Below are positions 53,886 through 64,000 of a stretch of 64,000 nt of DNA, in pieces (position 1 is the stretch's first letter; each line of letters opens with the position of its first letter). This DNA comes from Taudactylus pleione (taxonomy: Eukaryota > Chordata > Amphibia > Anura > Myobatrachidae): contig JAUIMM010000534.1 in the NCBI GenBank assembly GCA_031769625.1, positions 11,826,501 through 11,890,500 on the forward strand. Direction: 5' to 3'. The translations under genes and the position numbers were made by a program. The notes under the pieces are model-generated. The model was not told the origin of the DNA and did no database searches. It was given only the letters and a program-made list of their open reading frames with translations.

Positions 53886-54229
53886 GGCCGATACATACTA
53901 GACAATACCTAGTGTGTGCCGACCTCGTTAGCGATGTGTCCCGGTGCGGTCCCAGCATCGGCAAGTGCATACATGCTTGCCAATGTTGGGAGCGATGGTA
54001 CAGCAGCGGGGGCCATGCTGCATTTGACAGCATGGCCCTCACTGACTATGTCACCCGTTGGACCTGCATGCAGGTCCGATGGGTGACATAGTCAGCGAGG
54101 GCCATGATGCCAAATGCAGTGATGTCGCTGACAATGTGCGGGAGAGCGCATCATCAATGACATTGAGGGTACACACTAGACTATGTTCCCGATCAGATCG
54201 GACAACATATCGTCTAGTGTGTACCGGGC
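53886..54229. mobile_element. Hairpin-rich MITE, GGCCGATACATACTAGAC ends
   Basis: Inverted ends GGCCGATACATACTAGAC and, reversed, GCCCGGTACACACTAGAC. Stems run in series: GGCAAGTGCATACATGCTTGCC near 53960; GGCCATGCTG/CAGCATGGCC near 54011-54037; a 38-bp-arm hairpin with three mismatches centred at about 54069; and GTACACACTAGAC/GTCTAGTGTGTAC at the right end. No clear target duplication. Confidence 0.7.
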
Positions 54230-54353
54230 ATAAATGTCTACAATGCTGAAACATTAGTGGCGCTGTCACGCCACAAACCCAATGTTGTTATACAGTACCA
54301 CTGCCACTCAGGAGAGTGAGCAGTGGGCAATGAAACACAATCCTAGTGTCATA

Positions 54354-54642
54354 CAGTGGCGTCCCTCCCTGCTGTGTCACCCATTGCAGGGACGGTAAAA
54401 AAGGGTGCGTGGCCTCGCGGGTGGGGCGTGGCCTCGCAGCCTGAACCCCATAACAGCGGACTGCACCTGGTGAAAACACTGCAGACAGTGCCGGCTCCTT
54501 CACTGTGTCAGGAGCCAAGTGCTGCATGTAATGCTACAGTGCAGCACCCGGATCCAGTCATTGAGAAGAAATCAGCACTTTGGTGTCACTCCTCGGTGGG
54601 TGAAACCCGGGTGCGGCTCGCACCCCCCTTGTGACGCCACTG
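54354..54642. mobile_element. hAT-like MITE, 289 bp, perfect 8-bp duplication
   Basis: Flanked by identical GTGTCATA at 54346-54353 and 54643-54650. Ends CAGTGGCGTCCCTCC and, reversed, CAGTGGCGTCACAAGGGG. Non-coding. Confidence 0.85.
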
Positions 54643-54650
54643 GTGTCATA

Positions 54651-55205
54651 TCACTTGTGGTGCTATATTATTCGATGAGGCAAGAGATGATCATGTGATA
54701 TGCACTCAATACAGTTGATTACATATGCAACAATGTGGGGAGAGCTGTCAATGGTGCACAATACCCAAAACCACTAAAACTTGCATTGTTTCTGACCAGG
54801 TTCTTTCCCATGCATTATAATGTAAAAGCAGATTTATAGGACCACCGTTTCCACCTCAAATTATAGGTAAAATTATCCCATCAGGGGCTATTTGTCTGTA
54901 ATTCTTCCATATGTTCTATAATATCAAGTGCCCCTTATATTGATTAGGGAACACATCTCCCAAGGTACATGATCCCCCACGTCTCGTACAGATGTTCCTA
55001 TATCGTGTGTCATTGCTATGAAGCCTGCTCACATCTCCCACTCATTACGCCCCGTTCACAAGCTTCTGTTAACTCTCCCATATTACTTTTTCTAAGTTGA
55101 AAATTAATGTGAGCAGGGTCCTTTGTCTTTTGCATTGTTCTGAATCTGCATGCTATCATGTATTATCTCATTGCTGTACAAAGCTGTGGAACAACCTGGT
55201 AATTT
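54651..55205. other. Unassigned sequence
   Basis: No coding or repeat signal recognised. Confidence 0.3.
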
Positions 55206-55556
55206 ATACGGGATACATTATGCATCCCGGCAGTCAGGATGCCAAAGCTTACATTACAGAATCCCGCCTCCGGCATCCTGACCGCTGGGATAACGATGGT
55301 AAGTAGCGAGGTTGGGGGGAGGGTTAGGTTTAGGGTTAGGCACTAGGAGGAGGGTTAGGGTTAGGGTGCGGGGAGGGGGAGGTTATGTTAGGCACTAGGG
55401 GGGGAGGTTAGGGTCAGGCACCAAAGAGGGAGGGTTAGGGTAGGGGGAGAGGGAAGGTTAGTATAGCGACCAACAAGTGTCGGTATGCTAACCCTGTTGG
55501 GATGCCGGCGTCAGGATTCTGACCGACAGGATCCTGACTGCCAGCATCCCGTACCC
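55206..55556 (+). repeat. Composite repeat with telomere-like core, copy 3
   Basis: Left TACGGGAT then CCCGGCAGTCAGGATGCC; right, reversed, TACGGGATGCTGGCAGTCAGG, so the outer ends are inverted repeats. A GGTAAGTAG marker precedes the core at 55310-55460, which contains GGTTAGGTTTAGGGTTAGGC, GGTTAGGGTTAGGG and GGTTAGGGTCAGGC units with G runs. It is the best-defined of the three copies. Confidence 0.65.
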
Positions 55557-55663
55557 AACCCATTTATACATATATACTGTAAATGTGAAAGTTAATGTCC
55601 ATAGATTCCAGGTATTTTGCTTTTGTTCCTGCTCACACCTTTGTCATCTCTTCATGGAAGTCA
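55557..55663. other. Spacer
   Basis: Short AT-rich spacer with no feature. Confidence 0.3.
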
Positions 55664-56170
55664 GGGCCTGATTCAGAGACGGACGCTCTGACCAGAGCAC
55701 TCGCTCTGAATCAGGGCCCTCCTACCTAACATTGGAGCTTATGCGAGCGTCCATGATGATGGTCGCGATGGTCAAGACCATCGCGACCATCGGGCTTGCG
55801 ACGAGACCCTGCGGTAAGGTCTCGGTGACCACAAGCCCTGGAGTGATTTTGGCTCTATCAGAGCCAAAATCACTCCCACTGACATCACTAGTGATGTCAG
55901 TGGAGCTGGACCCAGACGGTAGGCGTTCCCATGGGAACGCCTCCGTCTGGCAGCCACGCCCCCGGCACGCCCACCAAAGGGGGCGTGCTGTCACTCACCA
56001 TCGACAGCATGCCCCCTTTGGTGCGAGACCCCGAGCAACGGATTCCCCGTCGCTCGCCGGGTCTCACGCATGCGCACGACGGAGGCGTCTCCGTCGTGCG
56101 CATGCGCATTTGGGTACCATCGACCCACTTGCGAGCGTCCAGCGCTCGCGAGCGGGTCTGAATGAGACCC
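55664..56170. mobile_element. Hairpin-chain MITE, copy 3
   Basis: 507 bp. GGGCCTGATTCAGAG and, reversed, GGGTCTCATTCAGACCCG, flanked by TCA on both sides (55661-55663 and 56171-56173). It has the same succession of stems as copies 1 and 2, including the ACTAGT-centred palindrome at about 55876-55903, and a stem GGCGTTCCCATGGGAACGCC near 55922-55941 that is imperfect in copy 1. hAT-3 lies 63 bp to the right. Confidence 0.8.
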
Positions 56171-56868
56171 TCAGTCTGCTAGTGGAGGTCAGATGGTTTT
56201 CAGAAGAAGACTTTTCAGCAGAAGAGTTTGATGTAGGGGTGTGCACCGGCCACTTTTCGTGTTTTGTGTTTTGGTTTTGGATCTGGATCTTTCTTCGTGT
56301 TTTGGATCTGGATTGGTTTTGCCAAAACCACCCTTCCGTGTTTTGGGTTCTGGGTCTTGTGTTTTGGATCTGTATTTTTTTGAAAAAAAGCATAAAAACA
56401 GCTAAAATCACAGAATTTGTAGGTTTTTCTGCTCCTATGCTATTATTAACCTCAATAACCTTAATTACCACTCATTTCCAGTCTATTCTGAACACCTCAC
56501 ACCTCACAATAGTGTTTTTATGTCCAAAAGGTTGCACCGAGGTAGCTGGATGACTATGCTAAGCGACACGAGTGGGCGGCACAAACACGTGACCCATCTA
56601 GGCGTGATACTGCAGTGGCAGACAGGATGGCAGTTTGAAAAACTAGGCCCCAAACTGTACATAATGCAAAGAAAAAAAAGAGGTGCAAGATGGAATTGTC
56701 CTTGGGCCCTCCCACCCACCCTTATGTTGTATAAACAGGACATGCACACTTTAACAAACCAATCATTTCAGCGCCAGGGTCTGCCACACGACTGTGGCTG
56801 AAATGATTGGTTCGTTTGGGCCCCCACAAAACAAGCTGGCAATTAATCTGTCCCTGCACAAACTGGCT

Positions 56869-59142
56869 CTACGGAGGCAAGATGTCGTCCTCATCCTCCT
56901 CATCCACCGATTCCTCACCCTCTTCAGTGTTGTGTACATCCTCATCCTCACAGAGTATTAATTCGTCCCTGCTGGAATCCACAACCACAGGTCCCTCTGT
57001 ACGTTCTGGAGGCTGGTCTCCCTGGAAGAGTTGATAACTCATTTTATGAACATCATCTTCTCCACATTTTGTGGAAGCAACCTCCTACGCCTTTCGCTGA
57101 CAAGGTTCCCGGCTGCACTAAACACTCTTTCGGAGTACACACTGGAGGGGGGCAACTCAGATAAAATAGAGCCAGTTTGTACAGGGACCTCCAAATTGCT
57201 TATTTTTCCTGCCAGTACAGGTATGGACTGTCTGACATGCCTACTTGGATGCTGTCACTGATGTAATCCTTTAACAGACAGACGCACGCTTGTCGCTGCT
57301 GCTTTAAGGATGCACGTGCGGCTACATCGCACACAAGTCACAAACACATAAAAAAATAGTTTTTTATTTTTTGGAGCACTTTGAGGGTTACACCACCCTT
57401 TAACAGACAGACGCACGCTTGTCGCTGCTGCTTTGAGGATGCAAGTGCGGCTACAGCCCACACAATTCACAAAGACAGAAAAAAAAAGAAGAATATTTTT
57501 ATTATTTGTGGAGCACACTTTGAGGGTTACACCACCCTTTAACAGACAGACGCACGCTTGTCGCTGCTGCTTTGAGGACAGTATCATATGCAGTGACAGT
57601 AGACTTGTCAGAAATTGTTGGCACGTCCTTCAGTCCAGACCAGATGTCCAAACCAGCCCTTGACTTATGACACAGGCGCACGCTTGGCGCTGCTACTGTG
57701 TTGATGCACATGCGGCTACATTGCACACAAGTCACAAACACATAAAAAAAATACTTTTTTATTTTTTGGAGCACTTTGAGGGTTACACCACCCTTTAACA
57801 GACAGACGCACGCTTGTCGCTGCTGCTTTAAGGATGCAGGTGCGGCTACAGCCCACACATTTCACAAAGACAGAAAAAAATATAAGAATTTTTTTATTGT
57901 TTGTGGAGCGCACTTTGAGGGTTACACCACCCTTTAACAGACAGACGCACGCTTGTCGCTGCTGCTTTAAGGATGCAGGTGCGGCTGCAGCCCACACATT
58001 TCACAAAGACAGAAAGAAAAATAAGATTTTTTTTATTGTTCGTGGAGCGCACTTTGAGGGTTACACCACCCTTTAACAGACAGACGCACGCTTGTCGCTG
58101 CTGCTTTAAGGATGCAGGTGCGGCTGCAGCCCACACATTTCACAAAGACAGAAAGAAAAATAAGATTTTTTTTATTGTTCGTGGAGCGCACTTTGAGGGT
58201 TACACCACCCTTTAACAGACAGACGCACGCTTGTCGCTGCTGCTTTAAGGAGGCAGGTGCGGCTACAGCCCACACATTTCACAAAGACAGAAAAAAAAAT
58301 AAGATTTTTTTTATTGTTCGTGGAGCGCACTTTGATGGTTACACCACCCTTTACCAGACAGACGCACGCTTGTCGCTGCTGCTTTAAGGATGCAGGTGCG
58401 GCTACAGCCCACACATTTCACAAAGACAGAAAATAAAAGAAGAATTTTTTTATTGTTTGTGGAGCGCACTTTGAGGGTTACACCACCCTTTAACAGACAG
58501 ACGCACGCTTGTCGCTGCTGCTTTAAGGATGCAGGTGCAGCTACAGCCCACACATTTCACAAAGACAGAAAAAAAAAAAGATTTTTTTTTATTGTTCGTG
58601 GAGCGCACTTTGAGGGTTACACCACCCTTTAACAGACAGATGCACGCTTGTCGCTGCTGCTTTAAGGATGCAGGTGCGGCTACAGCCCACACATTTCACA
58701 AAGACAGGAAAAAAAAAAAGAAGTTTTTTATTGTTTGTGGAGCGCACTTTGAGGGTTACACCACCCTTTAACAGACAGACGCACGCTTGTCGCTGCTGCT
58801 TTGAGGATGCAGGTGGAATCTAGACGGGATTTGGAACCGGAGACACACTACCTCCATCAATTGTCTAAATCCCACTGCACTAATGGCGGATACTGGACGC
58901 ACGTCTAACACCAACATAGCAGTCAAGGCCTCAGTTATACGTTTTGCTTCAGGATGACTGCTGTCGTACTTCATCCTCATCGCAGGGGACTGTTGGAGGG
59001 TCAATTGTATAGTAAAAGTAGTGGTGTTCCTACTTCCTCTCTGGGATGATGAACAACTCCAAGCAGCAGCAACAGCACTTGAAGGAAGTGGTTCTTGATC
59101 TTTCCCTATTTTATTTTTATCAGAGAAAGTTTGGTCCTCCAT
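56869..59142 (-). pseudogene. hAT-3 transposase remnants split by a tandem array
   Basis: From 59142 the first 20 or so codons (MEDQTFSDKNKIGKDQEPLP) match the family start, then jump to a downstream Ser-rich segment (SSQRGSRNTTTFT), so the BED finger is deleted. The frame continues through DVRPVSAISAVGFRQLMEV and FQIPSRFHL to about 58812, where it enters the 139-bp array. The C-terminal part resumes at about 57260 (fragments matching VEDYIGDSIQVGMSDSPYL and the dimerisation block) and ends at 56869 with the EDDILPP-type tail, with frame changes. Both catalytic aspartates are lost. A small extra coding fragment lies within the array at about 57575-57650. Confidence 0.8.
57262..58810. repeat. 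139-bp tandem array inside hAT-3
   Basis: About eleven units with ACGCACGCTTGTCGCTGCTG, GGATGCAGGTGCGGCTACAG, CACACATTTCACAAAGACAG and GAGGGTTACACCACCC. Spacing is 138-139 bp from about 57946 to 58778. The unit is a diverged, shortened relative of the 155-bp subterminal unit (same order of GCACGCTTG, GATGCA-GTGCGGCTAC, TTCACAAA-ACAG and GGGTTACA-CACC). At 57575-57720 the array contains a piece of transposase C-terminal coding sequence followed by one 155-type unit. Confidence 0.85.
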
Positions 59143-59159
59143 TTATGTTATATTGATAT

Positions 59160-59845
59160 ATACGTGCGGCTAAAGCGCACACAAACACAGAAAATATTTT
59201 TTTATTTTTGCTGGAGAGTAGTGCACTTTGTGGGTAACACCACCCTTTAAGAAATGAGCCATCCGGCTCTTTACTTATGGGACACAGGCGCAAGCTTGGC
59301 GCTGCTCCTTTGTTGATGCACGTGCAGCCACAGTGCACACAATTCACAAACACAGAAAATATTTTTTTATTTGGTTTGGAGTGTACTTTGGGGGTTACAG
59401 CACCCTTTAACGGTCAAGCCAGCCGGCCCTTTACTTATGACACAGGCGCACGCTTGGCACTACTTTGTTGATGCACGTGCGGCTACTGCGCACACTATTC
59501 ACAAACACAGAAAATATATATTTTTTTGGTTTGGAGTGTACTTTGGGGGTTACAGCACCCTTTAACAGTCAAGCCAGCCAGCCCTTTACTTATGACACAG
59601 GCGCACGCTTGGCACTACTTTGTTGATGCACGTGCGGCTACTGCGCACACAATTCACAAACACAGAAAATATTTTTTTTTTGGTTTGGACTGGAGTGTAC
59701 TTTGGGGGTTACAGCACTCTTTAACGGTCAAGCCAGCCGGCCCTTTACTTATGACACAGGCGCACGCTTGGCACTACTTTGTTGATGCACGTGCGGCTAC
59801 TGCGCACACAATTCACAAACACAGAAAAAATATTTTTTTAGCACT
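59160..59845. repeat. hAT-3 subterminal array, about 4 x 155 bp
   Basis: Units at about 59321, 59476, 59631 and 59790 plus a degenerate unit next to the transposase start. It is the shortest of the three subterminal arrays. Confidence 0.85.
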
Positions 59846-60775
59846 TGGGGGGAGCACCCGTGATGGACAGAGCACCCCCTGGACAACACTACAGCACACC
59901 TTTAGGACTGGGACACTGCACAGGACTTATGAGTGGACACAGCCCCTATGGAGAACTGACTGCACAACACAGTCCAGCCAGCCCCTATGGACTTTGAAGT
60001 AGTGGACACAGCCCCTATTAACAACAGCAGCACAGCACAACACAGCCAGCCCCTATGGACTTTGAAGTAGTGGACACAGCCCCTATGGACAACAGCAGCA
60101 CAGCGCAGCACAGCACAGCACAACACTACTCTGCACTACACTACACTACACTACACAGCCCAGTCAGCCCTAACTCCCACCCTCCCTCTTCACTGTCCAC
60201 AGCTGAATGAGAAAATGGCGCCGACGCGGGTACCTTATATAGGATCCAAAACCCGCGAGACCCGGAAGGCGAGATGATGACGTTTTGCCTCGATTTCAGA
60301 TCCGAGTCAGGCGGGAAAAGTCGAGCCTGACTCGGATCTGCCTCGGATCGGGGGGGCTCGGGGGGGTTTGGATTTCAGAAATCCAAACCCGATCACCCCT
60401 AGTTTGATGTATGAACCACAGATGCAGACGCAAGTACTACTGGGAGACACATTTTCTGTTTTTTGATAGCTGTCATCCACCAACAATGGGGCTAAATCAG
60501 AGTAGCACAGAAGTAATCTGTAATTGCACTTCACTGTGCGCGTTGAACTAAAAGTGTATAGTCGCCCTCAGGCCAAGTTGCATGAATCGCTATGGCTGCA
60601 CCATGACTATCTATTCACCTGATCAAATAGCCATCATCATTATCATTGTGCACATCTCCAGCCTTAAACGTGGTGCAAGAGATCTGTCTGAAATCAGACT
60701 GATCTCTGTATAGCATGGCCCACTATTCCTTCTACATACCCTCGCTAAACTTAGCCTACGTGCAAAGAACCCATT

Positions 60776-61010
60776 CAGTGGCGTAACTAGGGGAAGTCGA
60801 GCGGGGCATGTGCCCTGGGTGACATGGCAAGGCCAACAGAGGGGGGCGCCACCGGCCAGGGTATTATATCCTCCCGAGACCACCCACCCACCCTCCGGCC
60901 ACCATTGCGCTATAAGATTTTGATGTAATTCTTCTAATGAGCAGGCCAGTGTGCCTGTTTGTGCTGCCTGGGCTGACTGTAGGGGGAACTACAGGAGAAG
61001 CTCACAGTCC
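60776..61010. mobile_element. Left part of a CAGTGGCGTAACTAGGG element
   Basis: CAGTGGCGTAACTAGGGG starts at 60776. The next 230 bp align with the left part of the complete element at 61754 (shared GCATGTGCCCTGGGTG and GGCCACCATTG). No right end nearby. Confidence 0.6.
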
Positions 61011-61753
61011 CAAGGTCGTTTAGAGTTGGATGTAAGCTCTTTTTTAGAGTACAAAATGTGCTTTTTCAGACCTCTTATGCACATGAAAAATGCATATCCC
61101 AGTGTCCATTTAACACTCTTGTGTATCCCTGACTTGTGCATCCTTGAGTCTGGAGATGCAGAATACAGTAGGGAAGGGGCATGTATGTGCAGGAAGGAGG
61201 ATTACACTCTGGCACTGAATTGTAAACCCACAATTATAGTATAGTAGTTTATTATGGGTTTACATTCCAGCACTGGAAAGTATCTCTCTTTCCTAACATA
61301 ACCCCAGGGTCTATTTGGCAAGTTCTACTTCTTCCTGGATGACAAAATTTAAACCATTTACCTTGCGGTTATTACTTCAACACTGCCGGTCTGATTCTCT
61401 GCATACGTGTAGGCCAAGTACAGTAAATTGGTTAAACAAGGTTTGGGGAATTGTTTTGTAAAATCAACCATTTTGTCACAAAGTTTGGGGGGTTTTTATG
61501 TGCATTTTCTGTGGCACTACAAGACCCAGCAGGTCCTAGATGATTTCCGCAAGCTTCAGCATGCTTTTTGTCAGCCATGGATAGCAGTGCTAAAAGTGTC
61601 TGCATATGCAAGCAGGTTTTGTTTGCCATGGCTTGCTAAGTCTACTAGTGCCACCGAAAAATGTTGATTTCTGACATTAATAATTTGTTACCCAACACCC
61701 ACAAGAAATGGATGTTGGGAGAAGCCACAATGATTTCAACAAAGGGCTGTTTT
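61011..61753. other. Unassigned sequence
   Basis: No repeat termini or credible protein recognised. Frames of 60-97 codons have no recognisable domain. Confidence 0.3.
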
Positions 61754-63106
61754 CAGTGGCATAACTAGGGGGGGTCGAGCAGGGCATGTGCCCTGGGTGC
61801 CATGGCAGGGCCAACAGAGGGAGGTTCCACACCACCGCACCACCCGCCCACCCCCCCGGCCACCATTGTGCCATAAAATTTTGATGTCATTCTTCTAATG
61901 AGCAGGCAAGTGTGCCTGCTGGTGCTGCCTTGGCTGTCTGTAGGGGAAACTACAGGAGAAACTCGCAGGCCCTCCCAGGCTGTCTTCCCATTCTCTATCC
62001 TGACAGCTGCCGCCAGGTGACATGATTCTTCTTTCCCTGGAGTTCTCTCCGCTCCGGAGCAGGTGTGTATTATTTTTTTCTCGTGGGGCGGGGAGGGTTG
62101 GGCAGCATTGTATTTATTTTGCTGGCTGCATTTGTGTGAAAAGGGGAGGCGATGGTGTGAAGAGAGATGACACAAAGGGGGAGGTGATGGTATGCTGAGA
62201 GATGACACAGAGGGGGAGGTGATGGTGTGGCTGAGAGACAATGCAGTGGGGAGGTGATGGTGTGCTGAGAGATGACGAAGACGAGGAGGTGATGGTGCGG
62301 CTGGGAGACAATGCAGTGGGGAGGTGATGGTGTGCTGAGAGATGACGGAGACAGGGAGGTGATGCTGTTGCTGTGAGATGATGCAAGGAGGGAGGCAATA
62401 GTGTGCTGAGAGACAGCCAGGTGGAGAGGTGATAGTGTGAAGATAGATGATGCAGGGGGGAGGTGATGGTGTGCTGAGAGATGACGCGGTGGGGAGGTGA
62501 TGGCATGCTGAGAGACGATGCAGGGGGGAGGTGATGGTGTGCTGAGAAACAGCGTGGTGGGGAGGTGATGGTGTAATAAGAGACAACGCAGGGGGAGGTG
62601 ATGGTGTGCTGAGAGACGACGTGGTGGGGAGATGATGGCATGCTAAGAGATGACATGGGGAGATGTGGCTGAAAGATGCAGGGAGTAGGAAGTTACACAG
62701 GGGGAATGAGTGTGGTTGAACCACTGTTGTATGATGATGACCTTGTTAATATTCCTACACTAACAGGCATCTTCCAGACAACGTGACCTACATGATTAGT
62801 GATAACCAACTGAAGACGCCGTCTTCCCATGGAGGATACATTTCTTCAGAGGTTCTACATTGTGAGAAACCACCGAATAGGTAAGGTGCATATGGAATGG
62901 AAAGGAATGATCCCAGAGTGATGAGAAATTGGTGGCGTCTTGTTGGCACAACCCATTTTCAGTGGCCATGCCCCTTCGGTATGTGACCACGCCCATTTTC
63001 TTTCTGTGCGCCAGGGCACGCATATATATTTTTCTATGTATGTGTGGGGTGGAGGGGGGCGCCGTTCAACTTGCCCTGGGTTCCAAAGACCCTAGTTACG
63101 CCTCTG
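61754..63106. mobile_element. hAT-like MITE with internal minisatellite, 1.35 kb
   Basis: CAGTGGCATAACTAGGG to CCCTAGTTACGCCTCTG, flanked by GCTGTTTT (61746-61753) and GCTGGTTT (63107-63114), 7 of 8. The left 250 bp match 60776-61010 and the right 220 bp match 12890-13096. The middle is a minisatellite. The 319-codon minus-strand frame at 61765-62724 encodes a Ser/Pro/His/Thr repeat produced by that array and is not taken as a gene. Confidence 0.8.
62140..62660. repeat. Minisatellite GGGGAGGTGATGGTGTGCTGAGAGA
   Basis: About fourteen units of 34-40 bp. A constant part, GGGAGGTGATGGTGTGCTGA, alternates with a variable GAGACGATGCAGTGG-type part. Confidence 0.85.
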
Positions 63107-63114
63107 GCTGGTTT

Positions 63115-63785
63115 TTTTCCTAGGGAAGAGGCACACATCCCCCTGCAGAATAGGCTTGGACTAGGTGATAGGAGGACCCCATGCTCTGGGTTTTCTTTTT
63201 ATTGTGTCAACAGCACAGAATCGTAACATCACATAACATCGAGCAATTGCCTGGGAGACTTGGCAGACTGAATTAGGCATCTCGTAAGTGAATGTGAGCC
63301 AAATATGTGATTTTAATCCATTTATTCATAATGGCTACCTGTTCTGCAGGTGCACCCCACTGCTTCCAAGTCTGCAGGATGATTGCAATTGGACAGGTTA
63401 TCAACCTCTTTAAGGAATGCCTTGAAAACCATCCGAAATAGTTACTATGTAAAGAGACTGTAACCTTCCATATGTCATTTGCTTCATTTTGTCCAGCACA
63501 GAGGAGTATATATGTTAGAAAACATTTTATATTATTTCTATTTCACCTGGTCTCTAATTTTTTGTGTCCTTTCTGGACTTGACCACTCCCCCAATTACAT
63601 CATGTACCACCGCCATATCCCTCACATTGCCATTAGGTCATAACCTTAAACTACTATATAGTGCGAAGATTATAAATCTTAATTCTATTTACAGGTTAGT
63701 TCTGGGAGGTGTGAAACTGATTCTGGGTGAAAGAAAGCAGAAGATTGGAAATCTTTGTATTTATTTGGCTGGCTGTACTTGTGTG
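63115..63785. other. Unassigned sequence
   Basis: No transposon termini or coding domain recognised. Confidence 0.3.
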
Positions 63786-63872
63786 AAAGAGGTGTTTGTG
63801 TCTGTGTAGGTTTTGTCAGTGTGTGTGTGTCTGTGTCAGTGTGCGTGTGTGTGTCTGTGTCAGTGTGTGTGT
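63786..63872. repeat. GT-rich microsatellite
   Basis: Runs of GTGTGT broken by CTGTGTCA, with about three repeats of a CAGTGTG...TGTCTGTGT unit. An A/T-rich AAATAAATA tract follows at 63940-63980, near the window end. Confidence 0.85.
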
Positions 63873-64000
63873 TGAATTGTGATGTAAAGAAAGTCGCACC
63901 TGAGAGGAGCGCTCCAGATCAAAATAAACAATGAATGGTTTTAAAAATAAAAATATAAATAAATAAAATAAATAAAACCAATAGCAGCCAACAATATCCA

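Larger units (their letters stand above)
56234..60401 (-). mobile_element. hAT-3: rearranged hAT copy, perfect 8-bp duplication
   Basis: TAGGGGTGTGCACCGG to CACCCCTA, flanked by identical GTTTGATG at 56226-56233 and 60402-60409. Minus-strand order: promoter (TATA at about 60234-60243), four 155-bp units, transposase start at 59142, a deleted and fused N-terminus, an array of about eleven 139-bp units in place of the catalytic core, the C-terminal coding end and the 3' hairpin (about 56753-56815). It cannot encode transposase, yet both ends are intact. Confidence 0.95.

Noticed and set aside
57433..58771. 80-codon frames on both strands in hAT-3
   Set aside because: Products of the 139-bp array; the same peptide appears once per unit on both strands.
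61765..62724. 319-codon minus-strand open frame with Ser/Pro/His repeats
   Set aside because: It coincides with a 34-40-bp minisatellite inside a hAT-like MITE; the protein repeat follows the DNA repeat and shows no known domain.

Overview
The window looks like repeat-dense vertebrate DNA, most likely from an amphibian (frog) with a large genome. The evidence is a mixture of class I endogenous retroviruses (ERVs), Ty3/Gypsy chromoviruses, an L1-type LINE remnant, a V-SINE, full-length and deleted hAT DNA transposons and many short terminal-inverted-repeat elements (MITEs). The species assignment is inference. I found no host protein-coding gene, no rRNA, no functional tRNA gene and no CRISPR array. 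Almost every long reading frame comes from a transposon or from a tandem repeat.

Layout. 1-1444: leader and LTR of a minus-strand class I ERV whose body lies off the left edge. 1445-2112: L1 ORF2 remnant. 2123-5412: short MITEs and SINE-like sequence. 5550-10580: an old, broken minus-strand hAT transposon. 10583-14880: nested hAT-like MITEs, minisatellites and hairpin-rich MITEs. 15136-24269: two damaged Ty3/Gypsy elements end to end, A (gag, partial pol) and B (pol with chromodomain, gag lost). 24270-26740: small repeats, including one with a telomere-like core. 26747-32685: the most complete copy of a young hAT family (hAT-1). 33181-34045: a minisatellite split by a V-SINE. 34272-48769: a MITE split by a class I ERV (34517-48251), whose 5' LTR is split by hAT-2 (34666-38715) and whose pol is split by a hairpin-chain MITE (42447-42992). 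48770-56230: hAT-like MITEs, foldbacks and two more telomere-like composites. 56234-60401: hAT-3. 60776-64000: two related hAT-like MITEs, one with an internal minisatellite, then simple repeats.

How the parts relate. The three hAT copies share terminal repeats (TAGGGGTG...CACCCCTA), 8-bp target duplications, a TATA promoter, a subterminal tandem array of about 155 bp and a hairpin after the transposase stop codon. hAT-1 keeps every transposase domain but has frameshifts. hAT-2 and hAT-3 are internal deletion derivatives that keep both ends, so they were presumably mobilised in trans. hAT-3 has a second, 139-bp array inside the former coding region. An older related hAT (5550-10580) has the same layout, with a different subterminal repeat and a 3' hairpin whose two arms have changed together.

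The most unusual signals are: (1) several MITE families built as back-to-back stem-loops with little spacer; (2) repeated growth of tandem arrays inside hAT elements, including over the coding region; (3) the co-varying hAT 3' hairpin; (4) three repeats with TTAGGG-like cores. Element edges are exact where a target duplication is stated and approximate elsewhere.
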